From Saccoglossus kowalevskii (taxonomy: Eukaryota; Hemichordata; Enteropneusta; Harrimaniidae), in contig NW_003148901.1 of the NCBI RefSeq assembly GCF_000003605.2, positions 1 through 64,000 of the forward strand: a DNA stretch of 64,000 bases. The letters are read 5' to 3'. Of this stretch, positions 42,581 through 55,480 are shown one piece after another (position 1 is the stretch's first letter; the number at the start of each line of letters is the position of its first letter). The notes under the pieces were generated by a model. That model worked only from the letters and a program-made list of their open reading frames with translations. It searched no databases and was not told the DNA's origin. The position numbers and the translations under genes were made by a program.

Positions 42581-44150
42581 GCAACATATTATGTATAACT
42601 TGGCTATTATCCAGATTCACATTCATGCACACAGTGACATGAAATATGCCAACATATTATGTATAACTTGGCAATTATCTAGATTCACATTCATGCACAC
42701 AGTGACATGAATTATGCCAAAATATTATGTATAACTTGGCAATTATTCAGATTCACATTCATGCACACAGTTACATGAATTATGGCAACATATTATGTAT
42801 AACTTGGTTATTATCCAGATTCACATTCATGCACACAGCAACATGAATTATGCCAACATATTATGTATAAATTGGCAATCGTCCATATTCACGTTCATGC
42901 ACACAGTAACATGAATTATGGAAACATATTATGTATAACTTGGCTATTATCCAGATTCACATTCATGCACACAGTAACATGAATTATGGCAACATATTAC
43001 GTATAACCTGGCAATTATCCAGATTCATATTCATGCACACAGTAACATAAATTATGACAACATATTATGTATAACTTGGCAATTATCCAGATTCACATTC
43101 ATGCACACAGTAACATGAATTATGGCAACATATTATGTATAACTTGGCTATAATCCTGATTCACATTCATGCACACAGTAACATGAATTATGCCAACATA
43201 TTATGTATAAATTGGCAATCGTCCATATTCACATTCATACACACAGTAACATGAATTATGGCAACATATTATGTCTAACTTGGCTATTATCCAGATTCAC
43301 ATTCATGCACACAGTGACATGAAATATGCCAACATATTATGTATAACTTGGCAATTATCTAGATTCACATTCATGCACACAGTGACATGAATTATGCCAA
43401 CATATTATGTATAACTTGGCAATTATTCAGATTCACATTCATGCACACAGTAACATGAATTATGGCAACATATTATGTATAACTTGGCTATAATCCTGAT
43501 TCACATTCATGCACACAGTAACATGAATTATGCCAACATATTATGTATAAATTGGCAATCGTCCATATTCACATTCATGCACACAGTAACATGAATTATG
43601 GCAACATATTATGTCTAACTTGGCTATTATCCAGATTCACATTCATGCACACAGTGACATGAAATATGCCAACATATTATGTATAACTTGGCAATTATCT
43701 AGATTCACATTCATGCACACAGTGACATGAATTATGCCAACATATTATGTATAACTTGGCAATTATTCAGATTCACATTCATGCACACAGTTACATGAAT
43801 TATGGCAACATATTATGTATAACTTGGCTATTATCCAGATTCACATTCATGCACACAGCAACATGAATTATGCCAACATATTATGTATAAATTGGCAATC
43901 GTCCATATTCACATTCATGCACACAGTAACATGAATTATGGCAACATATTATGTATAACTTGGCTATTATCCAGATTCACATTCATGCACACAGTAACAT
44001 GAATTATGGCAACATATTACGTATAACCTGGCAATTATCCAGATTCATATTCATGCACACAGTAACATAAATTATGACAACATATTATGTATAACTTGGC
44101 AATTATCCAGATTCACATTCATGCACACAGTAACATAAATTATGGCAAAA
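42580..44150 (+). repeat. Five-monomer HOR domain
   Basis: Built from the series ctataatcctg, tataaattggcaatcgtcc, tatgtctaacttgg, gtgacatgaaatatg with atctag, and gtgacatg with attattc. Flanking copies carry agttacatg, cagcaacatg, tacgtataacctgg and gattcatattc, as at 9.88-10.16 kb. Confidence 0.75.
43141..43820 (+). repeat. Two tandem 340-bp (5-monomer) HOR units
   Basis: The unit 43,141-43,480 is followed directly by 43,481-43,820 with the same subtype order; atgtctaact lies at 43,271 and 43,611, exactly 340 bp apart. Reading the two copies side by side I see one difference in the first 300 bp (cattcatacac against cattcatgcac), then a change to agttacatg at the right end. The near-identity points to a recent local duplication. 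Confidence 0.85.
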
Positions 44151-47100
44151 TATAATGTATAAATTGGCAATTATCCAGATTCACATTCATGCACACAGTA
44201 ACATTAATTATGCCCACATATTATGTATAACTTGGCAATTATCCAGATTCACATTCATGCACACAGTAACATAAATTATGGCAAAATATAATGTATAAAT
44301 TGGCAATTATCCAGATTCACATTCATGCACACAATAACATGAATTATGCCAACATATTATGTATAACTTGGCAGTTATCCAGAATCATATTCATGCACAC
44401 AGTAACATGAATTATGGCAACATATTATGTATGTATAACTTGGCAATTATCCAGATTCACATTCATGCACACAGTAACATGAACTATGGCAACATATTAT
44501 GTATAACTGAAAATTTGCCATAATTCACATTCATGCACACAGTAATATGAATTATGGCAACATATTATGTATAACTTGGCAATTATCCAGATTCACATTC
44601 ATGCACACAGTAACATGAATTATGGCAACATATTATGTATAACTTGGCAGTTATCCAGATTCACATTCATGCACACAGTAATATGAATTATGCCAACATA
44701 TTATGTATAACTTGGCAATTATCCAGATTCACATTCATGCACGCAGTAACATGAATTATGCCAACATATTATGTATAACTTGGCTATTATCCAGATTCAC
44801 ATTCATGCACACAGTAACATAAATTATGGCAACATATAATGTATAACTTGGCTATTATCCAGATTTACATTCATGCACACAGTAACATGAATTATGTCAA
44901 CATATTATGTATAACTTGGCAATTAACCAGATTCACATTCATGCACACAGGAACATGAATTATGACAACATATTATGTATAACTTGGCAATTATTCAGAT
45001 TCACATTCATGCACACAGTAACATGAATTATGGCAACATATTATGTATAACTTGGCAATTCTCCAGATTCACATTCATGCACACAGTAACATGAATTATG
45101 GCAACATATTATGCATAACTTGAAAATTTGCCATAATTCACATTCATGCACACAGTAATATGAATTATACCAACATATTATGTATAACTTGGCAGTTATC
45201 CAGATTCACATTCATGCACACAGTAATATGAATTATGACAACATATTATGTATAACTTGGCAATTATTCAGATTCACATTCATGCACACAGTAACATGAA
45301 TTATGGCAACATATTATGTATAACTTGGCAGTTATCCAGATTCACATTCATGCACACAGTAATATGAATTATGCCAACATATTATGTATAACTTGGCAAT
45401 TATCCAGATTCACATTCATGCGCGCAGTAACATGAATTATGCCAACATATTATGTATAACTTGGCTATTATCCAGATTCACATTCATGCACACAGTAACA
45501 TAAATTATGGCAACATATAATGTATAAATTGGCAATTATCCAGATTCACATTCATGCACACAGTAACATAAATTATGGCAACATATTATGTATAACTTGG
45601 CAATTATCCAGATTCACATTCATGCACACAGTAACATGAATTATGCCAACATATTATGTATAACTTGGCAATTCTCCAGATTCACATTCATGCACACAGT
45701 AATATGAATTATGCCAACATATTATGTATAACTTGGCAGTTATCCAGATTCACATTCATGCACACAGTAATATGAATTATGACAACATATTATGTATAAC
45801 TTGGCAATTATTCAGATTCACATTCATGCACACAGTAACATGAACTATGGCAACATATTATGTATAACTTGGCAATTATCCAGATTAACATTCATGCACA
45901 CAGTAACATGAATTATGCCAACATATTATGTATAACTAGGCAATTATTCAGATTCACATTCATGCACACAGTAACATGAATTATGGCAACATATTATGTA
46001 TAACTTGGCAATTATTTAGATTAACATTCATGCACACAGTAACATGAATTATGTCAACATATTATGTATAACTAGGCAATTATCCAGATTCACATTCATG
46101 CACATTGACATGAATTATGCCAACATATTATGTATAACTTGGCAATTATTCAGATTCACATTCATGCACACAGTAATATGAATTATGGCAACATGTTATG
46201 TATAACTTGGCAATTATCTAGATTAACATTCATGCACACAGTAACATGAATTATGTCAACATATTATGTATAACTTGGCAATTATCCAGATTCACTTTCA
46301 TGCACACAGTAACATGAATTATGCCAACATATTATGCATAACTTGGCAATTATCCAGATTCACATTCATGCACACAGTAACATGAATTATGGCAACATAC
46401 TATGTATAACTTGGCTATTATCCAGATTCACATTCATGCACACAGTGACATGAAATATGCCAACATATTATGTATAACTTGGCAATTATTCAGATTCACA
46501 TTCATGCACACAGTAACATGAATTATGGCAACATATTATTTATAACTTGGCTATTATCCAGATTCACATTCATGCACACAGTAACATGAATTATGACAAC
46601 ATATTATGTATAACTTGGCAATCGTCCATATTCACATTCATGCACACAGTAACATGAATTATGGCAACATATTATGTATAACTTGGCAATCGTCCATATT
46701 CACATTCATGCACACAGTAACATGAATTATGGCAACATATTATGTATAACTTGGCTATTATCCAGATTCACATTCATGCACACAGTAACATGAATTATGG
46801 CAACATATTATGTATAACTTGGCAATTATCCAGATTCACATTCATGCACACAGTAACATGAATTATGGCAACATATTATGTATAACTTGGCAGTTATCCA
46901 GATTCACATTCATGCACACAGTAATATGAATTATGCCAACATATTATGTATAACTTGGCAATTATCCAGATTCACATTCATGCACGCAGTAACATGAATT
47001 ATGCCAACATATTATGTATAACTTGGCTATTATCCAGATTCACATTCATGCACACAGTAACATAAATTATGGCAACATATAATGTATAACTTGGCTATTA

Positions 47101-47640
47101 TCCAGATTTACATTCATGCACACAGTAACATGAATTATGTCAACATATTATGTATAACTTGGCAATTAACCAGATTCACATTCATGCACACAGGAACATT
47201 AATTATGACAACATATTATGTATAACTTGGCAATTATTCAGATTCACATTCATGCACACAGTAACATGAATTATGGCAACATATTATGTATAACTTGGCA
47301 ATTCTCCAGATTCACATTCATGCACACAGTAACATGAATTATGGCAACATATTATGTATAACTTGGCAATCTTCCATATTCACATTCATGCACACACTAA
47401 CGTGAATTATGGCAACATATTATGTATAACTTGGCTATTATCCAGATTCACATTCATGCACACAGTAACATAAATTATGGCAACATATTATGTATAACTT
47501 GGCTATTATCGAGATTGACATTCATGCACACAGTAACATGAATTATGGCAACATATTATGTATAACTTGGCAATTATCCAGATTCACATTCATGCACACA
47601 GTAACATGAATTATGGCAACTTATTATGTATAACTTGGCA
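44150..47640 (+). repeat. Mixed satellite domain with tgaaaatttgcc units
   Basis: Contains two units in which ttggcaattatccag is replaced by tgaaaatttgccataattc (44,508 and 45,121), a 4-bp duplication atgtatgtataac near 44,427, ctaggcaatt units near 45,936 and 46,072, and the 47,367-47,630 series shared with 1,624-1,880. No gene. Confidence 0.6.
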
Positions 47641-47819
47641 GTTATCCAGATTCACATTCATGCACACAGTAATATGAATTATGCCAACATATTATGTATA
47701 ACTTGGCAGTTATCCAGATTCACATTCATGCACACAGTAATATGAATTATGCCAACATATTATGTATAACTTGGCAATTATCCAGATTCACATTCATGCA
47801 CACAGTAACATAAATTATG

Positions 47820-49390
47820 GCAACATATTATGTATAACTTGGCTATTATCCAGATTTACATTCATGCACACAGTAACATGAATTATGTCAATATATTATG
47901 TATAACTTGGCAATTATCCAGATTCACATTCATGCACAGGGGAACATGAATTATGCCAACATATTATGCATAACTTGGCAATTATCCAGATTCACATTCA
48001 TGCACACAGTAACATGAATTATGGCAACATATTATGTATAACTTGGCTATTATCCAGATTCACATTCATGCACATAGTGACATGAAATATGCCAACATAT
48101 TATGTATAACTTGGCAATTATCCAGATTCACATTCATTCACACAGTGACATGAATTATGCCAACATATTATGTATAACTTGGCAATTATCCAGATTCACA
48201 TTCATGCACACAGTGACATGAATTATGCCAACATATTATGTATAACTTGGCAATTATTCAGATTCACATTCATGCACACAGTAACATGAATTATGGCAAC
48301 ATATTATGTATAACTTGGCTATTATCCAGATTCACATTCATGCACACAGTAACATGAATTGTGACGACATATTATGTATAACTTGGCAATCGTCCATATT
48401 CACATTCATGCACACAGTAACATGATTTATGGCAACATATTATGTATAACTTGGCAATCGTCCATATTCACATTCATGCACACAGTAACATGAATTATGG
48501 CAACATATTATGTATAACTTGGCTATTATCCAGATTCACATTCATGCACACAGTAACATAAATTATGGCAACATATTATGTATAACTTGGCTATTATCCA
48601 GATTGACATTCATGCACACAGTAACATGAATTATGGCAACATATAATGTATAACTTGGCAATCGTCCATATTCACATTCATGTACACAGTAACATGAATT
48701 ATGGCAACATATTATGTATAACTTGGCTATTATCCAGATTCACATTCATGCACATAGTGACATGAAATATGCCAACATATTATGTATAACTTGGCAATTA
48801 TCCAGATTCACATTCATGCACACAGTGACGTGAATTATGCCAACATATTATGTATAACGTGGTACTTATCCATATTCACATTCATGCACACAGTAACGTG
48901 AATTATGCAAACATATTATGTATAACTTGGCAATTATCCAGATTCACATTCATGCACACAGTAACATGAATTATGGCAACATATTATGTATAACTTGGCA
49001 GTTATCCAGATTCACATTCATGCACACAGTAATATGAATTATGCCAACATATTATGTATAACTTGGCAATTATCCAGATTCACATTCATGCACAGGGGAA
49101 CATGAATTATGCCAACATATTATGCATAACTTGACAATTATCCAGATTCACATTCATGCACACAGTAACATGAATTATGGCAACATATTATGTATAACTT
49201 GGCTATTATCCAGATTCACATTCATGCACATAGTGACATGAAATATGCCAACATATTATGTATAACTTGGCAATTATCCAGATTCACATTCATGCACACA
49301 GTGACATGAATTATGCCAACATATTATGTATAACTTGGCAATTATTCAGATTCACATTCATGCACACAGTAACATGAATTATGGCACATA
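47820..49390 (+). repeat. Class A satellite blocks
   Basis: The first 1.26 kb is the partner of 16,840-18,031, with one extra gtgacatg monomer (cattcattcacac, near 48,131). It is followed by a second short series (cacagggg near 49,093 with gcataacttgac, catagtgac, gtgacatg with attattc). Close to its end two deletions occur together (ggcacatatt at 49,385 and ggctatattcag at 49,405). Confidence 0.8.
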
Positions 49391-50480
49391 TTATGTATAA
49401 CTTGGCTATATTCAGATTCACATTCATGCACACAGTAACATGAAATATGACAACATATTATGTATAACTTGGCAATTATCCAGATTCACATTCATGCACA
49501 CAGTAACATGAATTATGGCAACATATCATGTATAACTTGGCACTTCTCCAGATTCACATTCATGCACACAGTAATATGAATTATACCAACATATTATGTA
49601 TAACTTGGCAGTTATCCAGATTCACATTCATGCACACAGTAATATGAATTATGACAACATATTATGTATAACTTGGCAATTATTCAGATTCACATTCATG
49701 CACACAGTAACATGAATTATGGCAACATATTCTGTATAACTTGGCAATTATCCAGATTCACATTCATGCACACAGTAACATGAATTATGGCAACATATTA
49801 TGTATAACTTGGCAATTATCCAGATTCACATTCATGCACACAGTAACATGAACTATGGCAACATATTATGTATAACTTGGCAATTATCCAGATTCACATT
49901 CATGCACACAGTAACATGAACTATGGCAACATATTGTGTATAACTTGGCAATTATCCAGATTCACATTCATGCACACAGTAACATGAATTATGCCAACAT
50001 ATTATGTATAACTTGGCAATTCTCCAGATTCACATTCATGCACACAGTAACATGAACTATGGCAACATATTATGTATAACTTGGCAATTATCCAGATTCA
50101 CATTCATGCACACAGTAACATGAATTATGCCAACATATTATGGATAACTTGGCAATTATTCAGATTCACATTCATGCACACAGTAACATGAATTATGCGA
50201 ACATATTATGTATAACTTGGCTATTATTCAGATTCACATTCATGCACACAGTAACATGAAATATGACAACATATTATGTATAACTTGGCAATTATCCAGA
50301 TTCACATTCATGCACACAGTAACATGAATTATGGCAACATATTATGTATAACTTGGCAATTATCCAGATTCACATTCATGCACACAGTAACATGAATTAT
50401 GCCAACATATTATGTATAACTTGGCTATTATTCAGATTCACATTCATGGACACAGTAACATGAATTATGACAACATATTA
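49390..50480 (+). repeat. Mixed satellite domain
   Basis: Units with ggcacttctcc, ttatacc, caacatattctg, gaactatggc and caacatattgtg, in an order also seen at 51.9-52.25 kb and, in part, at 40.0-40.4 kb. No gene-like sequence. Confidence 0.5.
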
Positions 50481-51750
50481 TGTATAACTTGGCAATTATC
50501 CAGATTCACATTCATGCACACAGTAACAAGAAATATGACAACATATTATGTATAACTTGGTAATTATCCAGATTCACATTCATGAACACAGTAACATGAA
50601 TTATGCCAACATATTATGTATAACTTGGCTATTATCCAGATTCACATTCATGTACACAGTAACATGAATTATGCCAACATATTATGTATAACTTGGCAAT
50701 TATCCAGATTCACATTCATGCACACAGGAACATGAATTATGGCAACATATTATGTATAACTTGGCTATTATTCAGATTCATATTCATGCACACAGTAAAT
50801 TGAAATATGACAACATATTATGTATAACTTGGCAATTATCCAGATTCACATTCATGCACACAGTAACATGAATTATGGCAACATATTATGTATAACTTGG
50901 CAATTATCCAGATTCACATTCATGCACACAGTAACATGAATTATGCCAACATATTATGTATAACTTGGCTATTATCCAGATTCACATTCATGCACACAGT
51001 AACATGAATTATGGCAACATATTATGTATAACTTGGCAATTATCCAGATTCACATTCATGCACACAGTAACATGAACTATGGCAACATATTATGTATAAC
51101 TTGGCAATTATCCAGATTCACATTCATGCACACAGTAACAAGAAATATGCCAACATATTATGTATAACTTGGCAATTATCCAGATTCACATTCATGAACA
51201 CAGTAACATGAATTATGCCAACATATTATGTATAACTTGGCTATTATCCAGATTCACATTCATGTACACAGTAACATGAATTATGCCAACATATTATGTA
51301 TAACTTGGCAATTATCCAGATTCACATTCATGCACACAGCAACATGAATTATGGCAACATATTATGTATAACTTGGCTATTATTCAGATTCACATTCATG
51401 CACACAGTAAATTGAAATATGACAACATATTATGTATAACTTGGCAATTATCCAGATTCACATTCATGCACACAGTAACATGAATTATGGCAACATATTA
51501 TGTATAACTTGGCAATTATCCAGATTCACATTCATGCCCACAGTAACATGAATTATGCCAACATATTATGTATAACTTGGCTATTATCCAGATTCACATT
51601 CATTCACACAGTAACATGAATTATGGCAACATATTATGTATAACTTGGCAATTATCCAGATTCACATTCATGCACACAGTAACATGAACTATGGCAACAT
51701 ATTATGTATAACTTGGCAATTATCCAGATTCACATTCATGCACTCAGTAA
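50480..51750 (+). repeat. Two tandem 612-bp (9-monomer) HOR units
   Basis: The series taacaagaaatatg, cattcatgaacac, cattcatgtacac, agcaacatg or aggaacatg, attattc, agtaaattgaaatatg, then ggcaacat, gccaacat, gaactatggc is read twice. taacaag lies at 50,524 and 51,136, and aaattgaaat at 50,797 and 51,409, both exactly 612 bp apart. Several single-base differences separate the copies (for example tatgacaac against tatgccaac and catgcccac in the second). Confidence 0.85.
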
Positions 51751-53640
51751 CATGAACTATGACAACATATTATGTATAACTTGGCAATTATCCAGATTCA
51801 CATTCATGCACACATGAACATGAATTATGGCAACATATTATGTATAACTTGGCAGTTATCCAGATTCACATTCATGCACACAGTAACATGAATTATGCCA
51901 ACATATTATGTATAACTTGGCACTTCTCCAGATTCACATTCATGCACACAGTAATATGAATTATACCAACATATTATGTATAACTTGGCAGTTATCCAGA
52001 TTCACATTCATGCACACAGTAATATGAATTATGACAACATATTATGTATAACTTGGCAATTATTCAGATTCACATTCATGCACACAGTAACATGAATTAT
52101 GGCAACATATTCTGTATAACTTGGCAATTATCCAGATTCACATTCATGCACACAGTAACATGAACTATGGCAACATATTGTGTATAACTTGGCAATTATC
52201 CAGATTCACATTCATGCACACAGTAACATGAATTATGCCAACATATTATGTATAACTTGGCAATTCTCCAGATTCACATTCATGCACACAGTAACATGAA
52301 TTATGGCAACATATTATGTATAACTTGGCAATTATCTAGATTAACATTCATGCACACAGTAACATGAATTATGTCAACATATTATTATAACTTGGCAATT
52401 ATCCAGATTCACATTCATGCACAGGGGAACATGAATTATGCCAACATATTATGCATAACTTGGCAATTATCCAGATTCACATTCATGCACACAGTAACAT
52501 GAATTATGGCAACATATTATGTATAACTTGGCTATTATCCAGATTCACATTCATGCACACAGTGACATGAAATATGCCAACATATTATGTATAACTTGGC
52601 AATTATCCAGATTCACATTCATGCACACAGTGACATGAATTATGCCAATATATTAAGTATAACTTGGCAATTATTCAGATTCACATTCATGCACACAGTA
52701 ACATGAATTATGGCAACATATTATGTATAACTTGGCTATTATCCAGATTCACATTCATGCACACAATAACATGAATTATGACAATATACTATGTATAAAT
52801 TGGCAATCGTCCATATTCACATTCATGCACACAGTAACATGAATTATGGCAACATATTATGTATAACTTGGCTATTATCCAGATTCACATTCATGCACAC
52901 AGTAACATGAATTATGGCAACATATTATGTATAACTTGGCAATTATCTAGATTCACATTCATGCACACAGTAACATGAATTATGGCAACATATTATGTAT
53001 AACTTGACAATTATCTAGATTCACATTCATGCACACAGTAACATAAATTATGCCAACATATTATGTATAACTTGGCAATTATCCAGATTCACATTCATGC
53101 ACACAGTAACATGAATTATGCCAACATATTATGTATAACTTGGCTATTATTGAGATTCACATTCATGCACACAGTAACATGAAATATGACAACATATTAT
53201 GTATAACTTGGCAATTATCCAGATTCACATTCATGCACACAGTAACATGAATTATGGCAACATATTATGTATAACTTGGCAATTATCCAGATTCACATTC
53301 ATGCACACAGTAACATGAATTATGCCAACATATTATGTATAACTTGGCTATTATTCAGATTCACATTCATGCACACAGTAATATGAATTATGCCAACATA
53401 TTATGTATAACTTGGCAATTATTCAGATTCACATTCATGCACACAGTAACATGAATTATGCGAACATATTATGTATAACTTGGCTATTATTCAGATTCAC
53501 ATTCATGCACACAGTAACATGAAATATGACAACATATTATGTATAACTTGGCAATTATCCAGATTCACATTACATGCACACAGTAACATGAATTATGGCA
53601 ACATATTATGTATAACTTGGCTATTATCCAGATTCACATT
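51750..53640 (+). repeat. Mixed satellite with a short class C run
   Basis: A class C piece lies at about 52,320-52,830 (atctagattaac, tgtcaacatattattat, cacagggg, gtgacatgaaatatg, gacaatatactatg at 52,780, aatcgtcc). The rest is ggctattattcag and gaaatatgac units. One insertion (cattacatgc) lies at about 53,570. Confidence 0.55.
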
Positions 53641-54140
53641 CATACACACAGTGACATGAAATATGCCAACATATTATGTATAACTTGGCAATTATCCAGA
53701 TTCACATTCATGCACACAGGAACATGAATTTTGCCAACATATTATGTATAACTTGACAATTAACCAGATTCACATTCATGCACACATGAACATGAATTAT
53801 GCCAACATATTATGTATAAGTTGGCAATTATCCAGATTCACATTCATGCTCACTGTAACATGAATTATGCCAACATATTATGTATAACTTGGCAGTTATC
53901 CAGATTCATATTCATGCACACAGGAATATGAATTATGCAAACATAGTATGCATAACTTGGCAGTTATCCAGATTCACATTCATGCACACAGTAACATGAA
54001 CTATGGCAACATATTATGTATAACTTGGCAATTATCCAGATTCACATTCATGCACACAGTAACATGAACTATGACAACATATTATGTATAACTTGGCAAT
54101 TATCCAGATTCACATGCATGCACACAGTAACATGAATTAT
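53640..54140 (+). repeat. Segment duplicated at 55,950-56,400
   Basis: cattcatacacac, aggaacatgaattttgcc, cacatgaac, cattcatgctcactg (53,848 and 56,160) and acatagtatgcataac recur in the same order 2,312 bp downstream, exactly 34 monomers. The markers are a block B fragment also present at 38.6-38.8 kb. Confidence 0.8.
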
Positions 54141-54639
54141 GCCAACATATTATGTATAACTTGGCATTTCTCCAGATTCACATTCATGCACACAGTAATA
54201 TGAATTATACCAACATATTATGTATAACTTGGCAGTTATCCAGATTCACATTCATGCACACAGTAATATGAATTATGACAACATATTATGTATAACTTGG
54301 CAATTATCCAGATTCACATTCATGCACACAGTAACATGAATTATGGCAACATATTATGTATAACTTGGCAATTATCCAGATTCACATTCATGCACACAGT
54401 AACATGAATTATGCCAACATATTATGTATAACTTGGCAATTATCCAGATTCACATTCATGCACACAGTAACATGAATTATGCCAACATATTATGTATAAC
54501 TTGGCAATTCTCCAGATTCACATTCATGCACACAGTAACATGAATTATGGCAACATATTATGTATAACTTGGCAATTATCCAGATTCACATTCATGCACA
54601 CAGAAACATGAATTATGGCAACATATTATGTATAACTTG

Positions 54640-55480
54640 GCTATTATACAGATTTACATTCATGCAAACAGTAACATGAATTATGTCAATATATTATGTA
54701 TAACTTGGCAATTATCCAGATTCACATTCATGCACAGGGGAACATGAATTATGCCAACATATTATGCATAACTTGGCAATTATCCAGATTCACATTCATG
54801 CACACAGTAACATAAATTATGGCAACATATTATGTATAACTTGGCTATTATCCAGATTCACATTCATGCACATAGTGACATGAAATATGCCAACATATTA
54901 TGTATAACTTGGCAATTATCCATATTCACATTCATGCACACAGTAACATGATTTATGGCAACATATTATGTATAACTTGGCAATCGTCCATATTCACATT
55001 CATGCACACAGTAACATGAATTATGGCAACATATTATGTATAACTTGGCTATTATCCAGATTCACATTCATGCACACAGTAACATAAATTATGGCAACAT
55101 ATTATGTATAACTTGGCTATTATCCAGATTGACATTCATGCACACAGTAACATGAATTATGGCAACATATTATGTATAACTTGGCAATCGTCCATATTCA
55201 CATTCATGCACACAGTAACATGAATTATGGCAACATATTATGTATAACTTGGCTATTATCCAGATTCACATTCATGCACACAGTAACATAAATTATGGCA
55301 ACATATTATGTATAACTTGGCTATTATCCAGATTCACATTCATGCACACAGTAACATAAATTATGGCAACATATTATGTATAACTTGGCTATTATCCAGA
55401 TTGACATTCATGCACACAGTAACATGAATTATGGCAACATATTATGTATAACTTGGCAATTATCCAGATTCACATTCATG
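54640..55480 (+). repeat. Class A satellite block
   Basis: Series gatttac with gcaaacag, tcaatatatt, cacagggg, taacataaatt, catagtgac, catgattta, aatcgtcc, gattgac, aatcgtcc. It follows 15,260-15,960 (gcaaacag at 15,321 and 54,664), then repeats the taacataaatt / gattgac pair. Confidence 0.75.
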
